Shown here: positions 32,400 to 42,340 of the stretch, in pieces | Layout: each line of letters begins with the position of its first letter | How positions within the stretch are numbered: position 1 is the first letter of the stretch | NCBI GenBank assembly: GCA_028868535.1 | Contig: JAGWUH010000005.1 | Location: 51,024 to 115,023, forward strand | Origin: Sphingomonadales bacterium | GTDB lineage: Bacteria; Pseudomonadota; Alphaproteobacteria; Sphingomonadales; Sphingomonadaceae | Direction of reading: 5' to 3' | Length of the DNA stretch: 64,000 bases | Notes under the pieces: model-generated | Seen by the model: only the letters and a program-made list of their open reading frames with translations | Told to the model about the DNA's origin: nothing | Database searches by the model: none | Translations under genes and position numbers: made by a program

Positions 32400-33167
32400 C
32401 TACTTTTTCCCTTCGGGATCATCACGCGACGGCAGGCCCGACAACAGTTCGCGCACGCGCTTCGTTGCCCCGTCGGGCTCGCGGACATCGCCGCCGATCG
32501 CAAAATTGGTGTTGAACCAGACGATGTTGCCACTGCGCAGGTCGACCAGCCCGGCATAGCCGATATGCACCCCCGCCGGCACATAGACACCGAACAGCCC
32601 GGCCATCACGACCTGCGCCACCTTGCGCCCGGCATCACCGTAGGAATCGTGCGTAAACACGAACATGGCGTAGTCGGCGTGGGTCACGTCGCGCAAGCGA
32701 GCGGCGCCGGGCCCCAGCGTCCAGTCCAGCCCGGGATGCTTGCCTTTGCCGCCCGGCATCGCCGGAATGGTCTTGGTCGGCAACGGGTCGAACAGGAACT
32801 GGTGCTGCACGATCTCTGCCGAAACCGCCTGGAACAACCCGCGATAGGCCGCCAGCGCTTCGCCATCGGCACCACCGACATCGCCGAGAAACGTCATGCT
32901 CGCGCCACGCTCGGACGCGGCATTCTCCATTGCCAGCTGGATATTGGTCCGCGCGGATTCGGTCCATTCGGCGTTGGCCTCGTCGAGTCCGCCCACGCGC
33001 AGCGAGCCGACCTGGACGTCAGGCCGGAAAACCGCGATCCGCAACTTGCCGTCCACCGGAAACGAGAAATCCTCGCGCGTGACGCCCTTCGCGGCCACCG
33101 GAGCCGAGATCGCGCAAGCCACCGCCGCCGCGCCCAGAAGCGCGGATTTCCATGCCGTTTTCAACAC
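32400..33167 (-). CDS. Exported protein of unknown function
   Basis: 255 residues with a signal peptide (ALLGAAAVACAISAPVAAKG). The mature part starts DFSFPVDGKLRIAVFRPDVQVGSLRVGG and contains MFVFTHDSYGDAGRKVAQVVMAGLFGVYVPAG, IGYAGLVDLRSGNIVWFN; this alternation recalls secreted proteins that adopt a TolB-like or GNA1162-like fold, but I cannot assign a family. First gene of the minus-strand exported-protein group, 18 bases before the M48 gene. Confidence 0.75.
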   Translation of the reverse strand: MLKTAWKSALLGAAAVACAISAPVAAKGVTREDFSFPVDGKLRIAVFRPDVQVGSLRVGGLDEANAEWTESARTNIQLAMENAASERGASMTFLGDVGGADGEALAAYRGLFQAVSAEIVQHQFLFDPLPTKTIPAMPGGKGKHPGLDWTLGPGAARLRDVTHADYAMFVFTHDSYGDAGRKVAQVVMAGLFGVYVPAGVHIGYAGLVDLRSGNIVWFNTNFAIGGDVREPDGATKRVRELLSGLPSRDDPEGKK

Positions 33168-33243
33168 CTTGCAGACCCTTCCCCGTTCGTTCCCGCGCCG
33201 AAACTAGCGCGTCGCGGAGCGAAAGCAAGGGGCGAACCGCGAC

Positions 33244-34743
33244 CTAGCCCAGCGCCTTCTTCAGCAGCTCGTTGACCACCTGCGGGTTGGCCTTGCCCTG
33301 CATCGCCTTCATCGTCTGGCCGACGAAGAACCCGAACAGCGCTTCCTTGCCGCCCTTGTACTGCTCGACCTTGTCGGCATTGTCCGCTAGCACCTTCGCC
33401 ACCGCCGCCTCGATCGCGCCGGTGTCACTGGTCTGCTTGAGCCCCTCGCGCTCGACGATCTCGGCGGCGCCGCCCTCGCCCGCCAGCATCTTTTCGAGCA
33501 CCTGCTTGGCGATGCTGCCCGAGATCGTGCCGTCGGCAACCAGCGCCAGCAGCTCCGCCGCCGCCTCGTGGCCGACCGGGCTGGTATCCAGCGTCTTGCC
33601 GAGCTTGTTCAGCGCCCCGAAGAATTCCGAGATCAGCCAGTTCGACGCCTGCTTGGCGACTTCGGCCTCGCGCTTGCCCGCGGCCTTGGCGGTCTCGGCC
33701 AGCAGCGCCTCGAACCAGCGCGCGGTCTCGACTTCGGCGGTCAGCACGCCCGCGGCATAAGCCGCCAGCCCCAGCGCGTTCTCGTAGCGGTGGCGCTTGG
33801 CGTCGGGCAGTTCGGGCAGGCTGGCGCGACATTCCTCGATGAAGTCGTCGGTCAGTTCCAGCGGCAGCAGGTCGGGATCAGGGAAGTAGCGGTAGTCGTG
33901 CGCGTCTTCCTTGCTGCGCATCGATCGCGTCGTGCCGCTGTCGGGATCGAACAGGCGGGTTTCCTGCACGACCTTGCCGCCACTCTCCAGCACGTCGACC
34001 TGGCGGTTCGCCTCATGCTCGACCGTCGCCATGACGAAGCGCACCGAGTTGACGTTCTTGGTCTCGGTCCGCGTGCCGAACGGCTCGCCCGGCCGCCGCA
34101 CGCTGACGTTGACGTCGGCGCGCATCGAGCCCTGGTCCATGTTGCCGTCACAGCTGCCGACATAGCGCAGGATCGTGCGCAGCTTTGCCAGGTAGGCCCC
34201 GGCTTCGGCCGGCGAACGCATGTCCGGGCGACTGACGATCTCCATCAATGCCACGCCCGAGCGGTTGAGGTCGACGTAGGACATCGTCGGGTGCTGGTCG
34301 TGCATCAGCTTGCCTGCGTCCTGCTCGACGTGGATGCGCTCGATGCCGATGCGCTTGGTGTTCTCCGGATCCTTGTCGTCGAGCGCGATGTCGATCGCCC
34401 CCTCGCCCACCAGCGGGTGGTAGAGCTGGCTGATCTGGTAGCCCTGCGGCAGGTCCGCGTAGAAGTAGTTCTTGCGATCGAACCGCGACCACTTGTTGAT
34501 CTGCGCGTCGATGGCGAGGCCGGTACGCACCGCCTGGCGGATGCACTCGCGGTTGGGCACCGGCAGCATTCCCGGCATCGCCGCGTCGACGAGGCTGACC
34601 TGCGCATTCGGCTCGGCACCGAAGGCGGTGGCCGCGCCCGAGAACAGCTTGGAGTTGGAGGTCACCTGCGCGTGGACTTCGAGGCCGATCACGACCTCCC
34701 ATTCGCCGGTTGCGCCCTGGATGCGATAAACGGAATCAGTCAT
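33244..34743 (-). CDS. gatB: Aspartyl/glutamyl-tRNA amidotransferase subunit B
   Basis: 499 residues. [41 protein letters not shown] and [10 protein letters not shown] are GatB hallmarks; the C-terminal YqeY-like helical tail (from about 350) is present. With GatA and GatC it converts Glu-tRNA(Gln) or Asp-tRNA(Asn) to the amide form. It follows gatC, gatA and a small membrane gene on the same strand. Confidence 0.96.
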   Translation of the reverse strand: MTDSVYRIQGATGEWEVVIGLEVHAQVTSNSKLFSGAATAFGAEPNAQVSLVDAAMPGMLPVPNRECIRQAVRTGLAIDAQINKWSRFDRKNYFYADLPQGYQISQLYHPLVGEGAIDIALDDKDPENTKRIGIERIHVEQDAGKLMHDQHPTMSYVDLNRSGVALMEIVSRPDMRSPAEAGAYLAKLRTILRYVGSCDGNMDQGSMRADVNVSVRRPGEPFGTRTETKNVNSVRFVMATVEHEANRQVDVLESGGKVVQETRLFDPDSGTTRSMRSKEDAHDYRYFPDPDLLPLELTDDFIEECRASLPELPDAKRHRYENALGLAAYAAGVLTAEVETARWFEALLAETAKAAGKREAEVAKQASNWLISEFFGALNKLGKTLDTSPVGHEAAAELLALVADGTISGSIAKQVLEKMLAGEGGAAEIVEREGLKQTSDTGAIEAAVAKVLADNADKVEQYKGGKEALFGFFVGQTMKAMQGKANPQVVNELLKKALG

Positions 34744-34800
34744 GACCGCGCGGATAGGCCGAGCCGCGCCCGCTGAAAAGAGGCGATCTTCGGCGCCCCG

Positions 34801-35361
34801 TCAAAGCGGCCGTTCTTCGTGATCTGCCGGGACGGAAACCGTCCGATGGTGCGTCGCCAGCGCGTGATACTTGCTGGATGCCAGCTTGATGATCGCGTGA
34901 ACTCCGATGGTCATCACGATCCAGCCGCCAATGATCGCCGAATAGAACAGGCTCGAACCAAACAGCGCGTGCCACGAAACGCTGGCGATGACGACGCAGG
35001 AGGCGCAGGACAGCATCCACGGGAGCTTGACCGTGGGTTTGTCGCCGAACATGTCGATGTGGATCACGTTCAGAGCGTAAAGAAACGCCGCGTGCATCAC
35101 CGAGATCAGCAGCAGCAGAGCGGCGTTTGTCGCATTCTCGGCCAGCGATGCGATCTTGACCCCGGCATAGGCGCTGAGCAAGGCCCCGAAGATCACCGAG
35201 CTGGCCGAAGATGCCGAGCCCATCAGCGCTTGGCCGGAACGCTGCAGGAAATTCAGTGCCTCGATATCGTGCGACAGCGCGGCCTTCGCCGCCTCGGCGG
35301 CGATTGCCTCGCTGCCCTGGAGCGAGGCAATCGGCGGATGAATTGCGTGTTCGCCTACCAC
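34801..35361 (-). CDS. Small membrane protein between gatA and gatB
   Basis: 186 residues if begun at GTG 35361 (GTG 35364 also possible), overlapping the gatA stop by 7 bases. An N-terminal soluble helix (about 1-45: [21 protein letters not shown]) precedes four likely membrane segments: [57 protein letters not shown], and [20 protein letters not shown]. No family recognised. The reading frame stays open far upstream as a shadow of gatA, so the start is uncertain. Its place inside the gat operon is unusual. Confidence 0.55.
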   Translation of the reverse strand: MVGEHAIHPPIASLQGSEAIAAEAAKAALSHDIEALNFLQRSGQALMGSASSASSVIFGALLSAYAGVKIASLAENATNAALLLLISVMHAAFLYALNVIHIDMFGDKPTVKLPWMLSCASCVVIASVSWHALFGSSLFYSAIIGGWIVMTIGVHAIIKLASSKYHALATHHRTVSVPADHEERPL

Positions 35362-36842
35362 CACTTTTCCGGCTTGGCGTGGAAGGCGGCGCGGCTCTCG
35401 ATCGCCAGCCCCGCGTTCAGCACTCCCTGCTCGTCGAACGGACGACCGATCACCTGCAGGCCCAGCGGCAGCCCCTGCCCGTTCAGGCCCGCGGGCACGC
35501 TCATCGCCGGCAGGCCGGCGAGGCTGGCCGGGACCGAGAACACGTCGTTCAGGTACATCTCCAAAGGATCGGCGCTCTTCTCGCCCAGCGCAAACGCCGC
35601 ACTCGGCGTCGTCGGCACGAGGATCACGTCGCACTGTTCGAAAGCCTTTTCGAAGTCGCGCGCGATCAGCGTGCGCACCTTCTGCGCCTGCGTGTAATAG
35701 GCATCGTAGAACCCGGCCGAGAGCACATATGTGCCGATCAGGATGCGGCGCTTGACCTCCGCCCCGAAGCCGGCGGCACGGGTGGCCGCGTACATCTCCT
35801 GCAAGTTGGCCCCATCGGGGAGGTCGCGCAGGCCGTAGCGCACGCCGTCGTAGCGGGCGAGGTTCGAGGAAGCCTCGGCCGGGGCGATGATATAGTAGGT
35901 CGGCAGCGCATACCGGGTGTGCGGCAGGCTGATCTCGACGACCTCAGCCCCGGCGTCCTTGAGCCAGGCGATGCCCTGGTCCCAGCTCGCGGCGACTTCG
36001 CCGTCCATGCCGTCGAGCCGGTATTCCCTGGGCACGCCGACCTTTTTCCCGCGCAGGTCAGGGTTCAGCCCGGCTTCCCACGCCGGCACCGGCAGGTCGA
36101 GGCTGGTGGCGTCCTTGGGGTCGAAGCCGGCCATCGCCTCAAGCATGATCGCGCAATCGCGCACCGTGCGCGCCATCGGGCCGGCCTGGTCGAGCGACGA
36201 GGCGAAGGCCACGATGCCCCAGCGCGAGCAGCGGCCATAGGTCGGCTTGATCCCGCTGATGCCGGTGAACGCGGCCGGCTGGCGGATCGAGCCGCCGGTG
36301 TCGGTGCCGGTCGCGGCCGGGCAGAGCCGCGCCGAGACCGCCGCCGAGGAACCGCCGGACGATCCCCCCGGCGCCAGCGGCGCGGTATCCCCGTCCCAGC
36401 GCCGCCAGGGCGAGACGACGTTGCCGAACGCCGACGTCTCGTTCGACGAACCCATCGCGAACTGGTCGAGGTTGAGCTTGCCCAGCATTCCCGCGCCCGC
36501 GTTCCACAGGTTCCGCGAGACGGTGCTCTCGTACTCGGGCGTGAAGCCTTCGAGGATGTGGCTGGCGGCGGTGGTCTGCACGCCCTTTGTCGCGAACAGG
36601 TCCTTCATGCCGATCGGCACGCCGGCCAGCTTGCCCAGCGCCTTGCCGGCGGCACGATCGGCATCGACCCGCGCGGCGGCCTCGATCGCCTTGTACGGCG
36701 TCGTCACGATGAAGGCGTTGAGCGCGGCCTGGGCGGCGGCAACATTGGCGTTGAACGCCTCCGCCACTTCCACCGCCTTGAAGGCGCCTCCGGCGACACC
36801 GTCGCGGATTTCGGCCACGGTGAGTTCGGTCAGTTCGGTCAC
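35355..36842 (-). CDS. gatA: Aspartyl/glutamyl-tRNA amidotransferase subunit A
   Basis: 495 residues. Amidase signature [32 protein letters not shown]; catalytic Lys in [11 protein letters not shown]; Ser-cisSer-Lys triad present. It releases ammonia from glutamine for GatB. gatC starts 38 bases upstream; this gene is followed by a small membrane protein gene overlapping its stop. Confidence 0.96.
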   Translation of the reverse strand: MTELTELTVAEIRDGVAGGAFKAVEVAEAFNANVAAAQAALNAFIVTTPYKAIEAAARVDADRAAGKALGKLAGVPIGMKDLFATKGVQTTAASHILEGFTPEYESTVSRNLWNAGAGMLGKLNLDQFAMGSSNETSAFGNVVSPWRRWDGDTAPLAPGGSSGGSSAAVSARLCPAATGTDTGGSIRQPAAFTGISGIKPTYGRCSRWGIVAFASSLDQAGPMARTVRDCAIMLEAMAGFDPKDATSLDLPVPAWEAGLNPDLRGKKVGVPREYRLDGMDGEVAASWDQGIAWLKDAGAEVVEISLPHTRYALPTYYIIAPAEASSNLARYDGVRYGLRDLPDGANLQEMYAATRAAGFGAEVKRRILIGTYVLSAGFYDAYYTQAQKVRTLIARDFEKAFEQCDVILVPTTPSAAFALGEKSADPLEMYLNDVFSVPASLAGLPAMSVPAGLNGQGLPLGLQVIGRPFDEQGVLNAGLAIESRAAFHAKPEKWW

Positions 36843-36880
36843 AGGAAAAACTCCGAGAGGCGCGCTTCCGCCGCCTGCAC

Positions 36881-37183
36881 TTACTCGATCACCTTGGGCA
36901 CGCCGAAGAAGCCGTGTTCGGCCGCCGGGGCGTTCGCCAGCACTGCGTCGCGGATGCCGCCGCCGGTCAGCGGATCGGCATTCACGACATCGTCGCGAAG
37001 GCGCAGCGTGTTGGGAATCACCGCCGTCATCGGCTCGACGCCGGTCACGTCGACCTCACCGAGCTGTTCGACCCAGGCGAGGATGCCGTTGAGCTCGGGC
37101 ACCATCGCCGCGAGATCGGCATCGGTGACCTTGAGCCGGGCAAGCGAGGCGATCTTGGCGACGGTGGCGGTATCGACCGACAT
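36881..37183 (-). CDS. gatC: Aspartyl/glutamyl-tRNA amidotransferase subunit C
   Basis: 100 residues from ATG 37183 (the open frame continues upstream, but [17 protein letters not shown] is the conserved start). FGVPKVIE at the end is the usual GatC terminus. It tethers GatA to GatB. The FKBP gene ends 13 bases upstream, so the operon may begin there. Confidence 0.95.
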   Translation of the reverse strand: MSVDTATVAKIASLARLKVTDADLAAMVPELNGILAWVEQLGEVDVTGVEPMTAVIPNTLRLRDDVVNADPLTGGGIRDAVLANAPAAEHGFFGVPKVIE

Positions 37184-37196
37184 GCGACGGCCTGCC

Positions 37197-37748
37197 TTAC
37201 TGCGCGGGGGCTTCGGGCGCGGCACCTTCCGGCGCGGCACCTTCGGGTGCGCCGGGGGCACCGCCGTGGCCCTGCATCCGCTGCAGCTGCTGCATCATCA
37301 TCATCTGCTGCTGGTACTGCTTGGCGTTCATGTAATCGAGCAGGTCGATGTCGAACACGAGGTCCGAGTTCGGCGGGATCGGCCCGGCGCCCGCGGCCCC
37401 GTAGCCGAGCTTGGCCGGAATGCTGACCGTGTACTTGCCGCCCTTCTGCATCTGCAGCAGCGCGCGGCTGAAGCCCGGGATGACCCCGGCGACCGGCATG
37501 ATCGCGCCCTGCCCCTGGTCGAACACCTTGCCGCTCTTGAGCTTGCCGACGTAGTTGATCTTGACGACGTCCTCCATGGTCGGCGAGCCTTCATGACCGG
37601 CGACGACCGTCTTCACGCCCACCAGCGGCGGCTTGGCGGCAAAGGCGATGCCACCGGCGACCAGCAGCGCGGCGGCGACGCCGGCCCACAGCTTGGTGAT
37701 CGAACCCTTGGCGACGGGTTGCAGGGGCACGCGGGTGATCTCGGTCAT
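37197..37748 (-). CDS. Membrane-anchored FKBP-type peptidyl-prolyl isomerase
   Basis: 183 residues. N-terminal membrane segment about 17-37 ([19 protein letters not shown]), then an FKBP domain with [51 protein letters not shown], and [14 protein letters not shown]. The C-terminal tail is Gln/Met-rich then made of APEGA-like repeats. It probably assists folding in the periplasm. Upstream is the rpsU terminator. Confidence 0.92.
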   Translation of the reverse strand: MTEITRVPLQPVAKGSITKLWAGVAAALLVAGGIAFAAKPPLVGVKTVVAGHEGSPTMEDVVKINYVGKLKSGKVFDQGQGAIMPVAGVIPGFSRALLQMQKGGKYTVSIPAKLGYGAAGAGPIPPNSDLVFDIDLLDYMNAKQYQQQMMMMQQLQRMQGHGGAPGAPEGAAPEGAAPEAPAQ

Positions 37749-37805
37749 CGAACGGTCCTCAATTGCTCAAATGCGGTTTCCGGCCCGGTGCTTGGCACAG
37801 CAAAA

Positions 37806-37830
37806 AGGGCGCGGATCGAAGCCGCGCCCT
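37806..37830 (-). terminator. rpsU intrinsic terminator
   Basis: AGGGCGCGG (37806-37814) and CCGCGCCCT (37822-37830) pair perfectly over 9 bp with a 7-base loop. On the minus strand the stem is followed by TTTTTG (complement of 37801-37806), the classical intrinsic terminator. It lies 75 bases after the rpsU stop and before the FKBP gene. Confidence 0.85.
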
Positions 37831-37904
37831 CATGGCCCAACCGGGGTTGCGGGGCAAGGGGCAGTTCGCGCGATCCGCGCTGCCCCGACGCCCGCCGACG
37901 GCGC

Positions 37905-38111
37905 TTACTTGGCGCCGTCGCGCTCCAGCCGCTTGCGCTCGAGCTTGCGGGCGCGACGCACGGCGGCGGCCTTCTCGCGGGCGCGCTTCTCGGAGGGCTT
38001 TTCGTAGTGACGGCGCAGCTTCATCTCGCGGTACACGCCCTCACGCTGCAGCTTCTTCTTGAGCGCGCGGAGAGCCTGGTCGACATTGTTGTCGCGGACG
38101 AGAATTTGCAT
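37905..38111 (-). CDS. rpsU: 30S ribosomal protein S21
   Basis: 68 residues: [20 protein letters not shown] start and the highly basic C-terminal half ([17 protein letters not shown]) are typical of S21 in alphaproteobacteria. It is its own transcript, ended by the hairpin at 37806-37830. Confidence 0.96.
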   Translation of the reverse strand: MQILVRDNNVDQALRALKKKLQREGVYREMKLRRHYEKPSEKRAREKAAAVRRARKLERKRLERDGAK

Positions 38112-38345
38112 AAACCAACCACCTCACGAAAACCGGCAAGAGCCCCGTCGTCACCCGCGGGGATCGCCTGATCCATTGAAACACGAAATGCGCCGAATCC
38201 CATGAGGATCGGCCCAAAGCTGGGTGCGGCTAGCAGATGCATCCGGGCTTGGCAAGCAGCCAGTCGGCGATGCGACGCCTCACGGGCATTGCCACGGCGC
38301 GATCCTTCCGGCAATGCAGGGCGGCCGGTGCGCTGGATTAACGGC

Positions 38346-39110
38346 ATGAATTTGTTGCTTGAAATCATGAAGCGCTGGCTGCCGGCCGGACGCCCCCGGG
38401 CGACGCCCGCCCATGCCGTCCGCGACTATCGCCGGATGGTTCGACGCCGGCTGCGGGAATACCCGCAGAATCGGTCGCTGGCGCTGGCGCGTGCGATAGG
38501 CGCCTCATCGATGGCCGAGTTTCACGATTACGGCATGCGCCAGGTTGCGGTGTTGCGTCACCACGGCCTGTCGGACGGCATGGCGATTTACGACCTGGGC
38601 TGCGGCTGCGGCCGCACCGCCCAGGCGTTGTACCGCAGCGGCTGGAAGGGCCAGTACAAGGGGGCGGATGTTATCGGCGAACTGGTCGACGAGGTCCGCC
38701 GGACGTGCCCCGGCTATAGTGCCGTGGTCCATCGTCCGTTGAGCATCGCTTCACCGGACGGGTCGCTCGACATGCTGTTCCATTGGTCGGTGTTCACCCA
38801 CCTCTACCCGGAAGAAGGATATGTCTATCTGCAGGACATCTTCCGTGCGCTGAAGCCAGCGGGCAAGCTGGTGTTTTCCTTCCTGGAAATGGGCCATCCG
38901 CTGCACGCTTCCATCTTCGACGACAACGTCCGCCACCTGCTGACGGGCAAGCGTCCGTCGCAATTGAACCAGTTCCTCCACCGGGACTGGATCGCTCACT
39001 TCGCGCGCAGGATCGGGTTCGTCGATGTCGCGTTCACCGATGGAGCCGACGGCGCCCGACACCCTGCGTTCGGGCAATCGCTGGTGGCGATGCGCAAGCC
39101 TTCCGCCTGA
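38346..39110 (+). CDS. Class I SAM-dependent methyltransferase
   Basis: 254 residues from ATG 38346; longer in-frame starts lack support. SAM-binding motif I is IYDLGCGCGRTAQAL (about 82-96), motif II region GADVIGELVDEVRR, then DMLFHWSVFTHLYPEEGYVYLQDIFRALKPAGKLVFSF. A basic N-terminal 45 residues precedes the fold. The substrate is unknown. No close operon partner: rpsU is divergent and crcB follows 40 bases later on the same strand. Confidence 0.8.
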   Translation: MNLLLEIMKRWLPAGRPRATPAHAVRDYRRMVRRRLREYPQNRSLALARAIGASSMAEFHDYGMRQVAVLRHHGLSDGMAIYDLGCGCGRTAQALYRSGWKGQYKGADVIGELVDEVRRTCPGYSAVVHRPLSIASPDGSLDMLFHWSVFTHLYPEEGYVYLQDIFRALKPAGKLVFSFLEMGHPLHASIFDDNVRHLLTGKRPSQLNQFLHRDWIAHFARRIGFVDVAFTDGADGARHPAFGQSLVAMRKPSA

Positions 39111-39150
39111 CCGGTGGCGCCCCGCCGCAAATGCGGCTAGGGCGCAGGCG

Positions 39151-39576
39151 ATGAGCACAACTCCGACATTCGCGTCGTCATCGCTGCTGGTCGCCCTTGG
39201 CGGCGGCTTCGGTGCCTGGGCGCGCTACCTGACCGGGCGGCTGTGGACGGCCGCGATCGGGCCGGTTGCCGCCAGCACCTTTCCCTGGGCGACGCTGACC
39301 GCGAACGTCGCCGGCAGCCTGGCGATGGGGCTGCTCGCCGGCTGGCTGGCGCGCCACGGCAATCCCGCGGCGGAATGGAGCGGGGAGCACTGGCGGCTGC
39401 TGCTGGGGGTCGGCGTGCTCGGCGGCTACACCACTTTCTCCTCGTTCGCGCTGGAGTTCGCGCTGTTCGTCGAGCGCGGGGCGCTGGGTGCGGCAGCAGC
39501 TTATGTCGGGGTGTCGCTGCTGGCGGGCTTTGCCGGCCTGTTCGCCGGCCTCTGGCTGATGCGGAGTTTCGCGTGA
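39151..39576 (+). CDS. crcB: CrcB-family fluoride channel
   Basis: 141 residues, four membrane helices. GGGFGAWARYLTGRL, the channel motif ATLTANVAGSLAMG, and GVLGGYTTFSSFALE are CrcB/Fluc signatures. It lowers cellular fluoride. No fluoride riboswitch pattern was recognised in the 40 bases upstream. Its stop overlaps the next start (TGATG). Confidence 0.93.
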   Translation: MSTTPTFASSSLLVALGGGFGAWARYLTGRLWTAAIGPVAASTFPWATLTANVAGSLAMGLLAGWLARHGNPAAEWSGEHWRLLLGVGVLGGYTTFSSFALEFALFVERGALGAAAAYVGVSLLAGFAGLFAGLWLMRSFA

Positions 39577-40781
39577 TGGCAGAAAAGTCCGAAACCGTCC
39601 GCCAGTTCACGGTCCAGCCGGACGACCACGACATCCGGCTCGATCGCTGGTTCAAGCGCCACTTGCCCGAGATCGGCTTCGCGACGATCTCGCGCTGGGC
39701 GCGCACCGGGCAGATCCGCGTCGACGGCAAGCGCGCCGATCCGGCCGACCGGCTGGGCGCCGGACAGGTGCTGCGCGTGCCGCCCGGCGGGCTGGAGCCG
39801 AAATCGGCGCGTCCGGCCCGGCAACGTCGCCCGCTGACGCCGGCGCAGGTCGAACTGGCGCAATCGATGGTGCTGCACAAGACGGCCTCGGCGATCGTGC
39901 TGAACAAGGCGCCCGGCCTCGCCACGCAGGGCGGCAGCGGCACTTACGAGCATGTCGACGGCCTGCTCGATGCCTACGCGGCCGAGGGCGAGCCGCGCCC
40001 GCGCCTCGTCCACCGCCTCGACAAGGATACCTCGGGCGTGCTGCTGATCGCGCGCACGCCGGGCAGCGCCGCCAGCTTTTCCAAGCGCTTTGCCGGCCGT
40101 TCGGCCAGGAAGATCTACTGGGCGCTGGTCGCCGGCGTGCCCTCGCCCGACGAAGGCCTGATCGACCTGCCGCTGGCCAAGCAACCCGGCACCGGCGGCG
40201 AGAAGATGATGGTCGACCATTCCGAGCTCGGCCAGCCTTCGCGCAGCCGCTACCGCGTGATCGACCGTGCCGGCAACCGCGCCGCCTGGGTGGAACTGCA
40301 ACCGTTCACCGGCCGCACGCACCAGCTCCGCGTGCACATGGCGGCGATCGGCCACCCGATCATCGGCGACGGCAAGTACGGCGGGCCGGATGCGTTCCTT
40401 TCGGGCAGCATCTCGCGCAAGCTGCACCTGCACGCGCGGCGGCTGGTGATCGACCTTCCGGAGGGCGGCATGCTCGACGTCACCGCGCCGCTGCCCGAGC
40501 ACATGGCGCAGTCGCTCACTCAGCTCGGCTTCGACGAGGCCGACGGCAGGGCGGAGATCGCCGCGCCGCCACCGCCGACGCGCGAGGACAAGAAGGCCGC
40601 GGCCAAGGCCCACGCCAAGCAATACCGCAAGGAGCGCCGTGGCGAGCGGCGCAAGCGCGCCGATGGCGGCAGTGCGACCGCGCGCAAGCCGACCGGGCAG
40701 CGGGCCGGAAAGCCGGCGGCCAAGCCCACCGGCAAGTCCCCCGCCCGCAAGCCGGCGCCGCCGAAGGGCCGCCGTCCGTGA
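39576..40781 (+). CDS. RluA-family pseudouridine synthase with long basic tail
   Basis: 401 residues. An S4-like domain at the start (IRLDRWFKRHLP, SRWARTGQIRVDGKRA), then the catalytic HRLDKDTSGVLLIAR with its Asp, and FTGRTHQLRVHMAAIGHPIIGD. It isomerises uridines in rRNA, probably of the RluC type. After about residue 330 comes a 70-residue Lys/Arg/Ala/Pro tail (AAKAHAKQYRKERRGERRKR, then KPTGQ/KPAGK repeats) that is beyond the standard fold and may bind RNA. Confidence 0.9.
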   Translation: MAEKSETVRQFTVQPDDHDIRLDRWFKRHLPEIGFATISRWARTGQIRVDGKRADPADRLGAGQVLRVPPGGLEPKSARPARQRRPLTPAQVELAQSMVLHKTASAIVLNKAPGLATQGGSGTYEHVDGLLDAYAAEGEPRPRLVHRLDKDTSGVLLIARTPGSAASFSKRFAGRSARKIYWALVAGVPSPDEGLIDLPLAKQPGTGGEKMMVDHSELGQPSRSRYRVIDRAGNRAAWVELQPFTGRTHQLRVHMAAIGHPIIGDGKYGGPDAFLSGSISRKLHLHARRLVIDLPEGGMLDVTAPLPEHMAQSLTQLGFDEADGRAEIAAPPPPTREDKKAAAKAHAKQYRKERRGERRKRADGGSATARKPTGQRAGKPAAKPTGKSPARKPAPPKGRRP

Positions 40782-41431
40782 CCGTGCGGCTTGCCGTGTT
40801 CGATTGCGACGGCACCCTGATCGACGGCCAGGCGGATATCTGCACAGCGATGGAGCAGGCGTTCGGCGAGGTCGGCCTCGTCGCCCCGGAACGGTCGCTG
40901 ATCCGTCGCGCGGTGGGGCTGAGCCTGCCGCAGGCGGTGCGGACCTTGCTGCCCGAAGGCGAACGGGAGCTGCAGACCGAGCTGGTCGAGCGCTACAAGC
41001 ACGCGTTCCGCGCGGCGCGGGTCGAAGGACGGCTGACCGAGCCGCTGTACGACGGCATCCGCCTGTTGCTCGATTCGCTGCTGGAGCGCGGCTGGCTGCT
41101 CGGCGTCGCCACCGGCAAGAGCCAGCGCGGCCTGGTCCACTGCCTCGCCGGGCATGGCCTGTCCGGGCATTTCGTCACGCTGCAGACCGCCGACCATCAT
41201 CCGTCCAAGCCGCATCCGGCGATGCTGGAGGCGGCGCTGGCGGATGCGCTGGCGGCGCCGGGCGACGCCGTGATGATAGGCGATACCGCCTATGACATCC
41301 ACATGGCGCAGGCCGCGGGGGTGCGGGCGCTGGGCGTTGCCTGGGGCTATCACGCGCCGGAGGAGCTGTTTGCCGCGGGGGCGGACGCGGTCGCAACCAC
41401 GCCCGCGCAATTGGGAGCGCTGCTGCAATGA
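40778..41431 (+). CDS. HAD-family hydrolase (phosphoglycolate phosphatase type)
   Basis: 217 residues from GTG 40778, overlapping the previous stop. Motif I FDCDGTLIDGQ (nucleophile Asp and acid Asp), motif II ATGKS, motif III Lys in HPSKPHPAM, motif IV MIGDTAYDI. It removes phosphate from a small metabolite. Its position directly after the RluA-family gene is common in sphingomonads. Confidence 0.9.
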   Translation: MTVRLAVFDCDGTLIDGQADICTAMEQAFGEVGLVAPERSLIRRAVGLSLPQAVRTLLPEGERELQTELVERYKHAFRAARVEGRLTEPLYDGIRLLLDSLLERGWLLGVATGKSQRGLVHCLAGHGLSGHFVTLQTADHHPSKPHPAMLEAALADALAAPGDAVMIGDTAYDIHMAQAAGVRALGVAWGYHAPEELFAAGADAVATTPAQLGALLQ

Positions 41432-41634
41432 ACGAAGCCGACGCCAGGACCGCCTACATGATCCTGCAGTTCATGCGCCTTTCCGGCGCGGCCTTCGCGG
41501 TGTTCGGGCTGGCGATCGTCGCCGGCAAGATCCAGCTGCCGCCGCCCATGGGCATCGGCCTGATCGCGTTGGGCGCGGTCGAATCGCTGTGGCTGCCGGC
41601 ACTGCTGGCGCGCAGCTGGAAGAACCGGAAGTAG
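41428..41634 (+). CDS. Small two-helix membrane protein of unknown function
   Basis: 68 residues, ATG within the previous stop. Two hydrophobic segments: about 10-32 (AYMILQFMRLSGAAFAVFGLAIV) and about 40-60 (GIGLIALGAVESLWLPALLA), ending RSWKNRK. No family known to me. The coupled position within the rluA family-HAD-ATP12 operon supports that it is a real gene. Confidence 0.75.
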   Translation: MNEADARTAYMILQFMRLSGAAFAVFGLAIVAGKIQLPPPMGIGLIALGAVESLWLPALLARSWKNRK

Positions 41635-41638
41635 GACG

Positions 41639-42334
41639 ATGAAGCGTTTCTGGAAGCAGGCCGGCGTGGCCGGCGGCGCCGAAGGCTGGCAGGTGACGCT
41701 CGACGGACGCGCGGTGAAGACGCAGGGCGGCCGGCCGCAGGTGGTGCCGACGGCGGCGCTGGCCGCGGCGCTCGCCGCCGAATGGGACGGCCAGCCGGAG
41801 GAGATCGATCCCGCCCGGTTCGTGCTGCGCGACCTGGCGGACTATGCGCTGGACGTGATCGCGGCGGATCCCGCGCCGGTGGCGAACACGCTGCTGGGTT
41901 ACGCCGAGACCGACACGCTGTGCTATCGCGGCGATCCGGGCGAGGCGCTGACGCGCCGGCAGGAGGCCGATTGGGAGCCGCTGCTGGCGGCGGCGGAGGC
42001 CCGCCACGGGGTGCGCTTCGTGCGGGTGGCGGGAATCATCCACCGGCCGCAGCCGCCGGAGACGCGGGCGCGGCTGGGCGAGGTGCTGGCCGCGCTCGAT
42101 CCGTTCACGCTGGCGGCGCTGCAGACGCTGACCAGCCTGGCGGCGTCGCTGGTGATCGGCCTGGCCGCGCTGGAGCCGGAGGCAGACCTGCCCCACCTGT
42201 GGAACGCCGCCAACCTGGAAGAGGATTGGCAGGCCGAGCTGTGGGGCAAGGATGCCGAGGCCGAGGCGCGGCGCGAGCGGCGGCGCGCGACGTTCCTCGC
42301 GGCAGCCGGTTTCGCCCGGCTGGCGCGGGGCTGA
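41639..42334 (+). CDS. ATP12-family F1-ATPase assembly chaperone
   Basis: 231 residues. KRFWKQAGVAGGAEGWQVTLDGRAVKTQGGRP matches the ATP12 N-terminal pattern (FYK-AGVxxxxGGWxVxLDGRPVKTP), with TDTLCYRGDPGEALTRRQEADWEPLL and LTSLAASLVIGLAALE downstream. It helps assemble the alpha subunit of F1-ATPase; the family is limited to alphaproteobacteria and mitochondria, which supports the taxonomic call. Confidence 0.9.
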   Translation: MKRFWKQAGVAGGAEGWQVTLDGRAVKTQGGRPQVVPTAALAAALAAEWDGQPEEIDPARFVLRDLADYALDVIAADPAPVANTLLGYAETDTLCYRGDPGEALTRRQEADWEPLLAAAEARHGVRFVRVAGIIHRPQPPETRARLGEVLAALDPFTLAALQTLTSLAASLVIGLAALEPEADLPHLWNAANLEEDWQAELWGKDAEAEARRERRRATFLAAAGFARLARG

Positions 42335-42340
42335 TTGCGC

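Noticed and set aside
39111..39150. Fluoride riboswitch upstream of crcB
   Set aside because: Only 40 bases are available and the conserved crcB-motif bases were not found.
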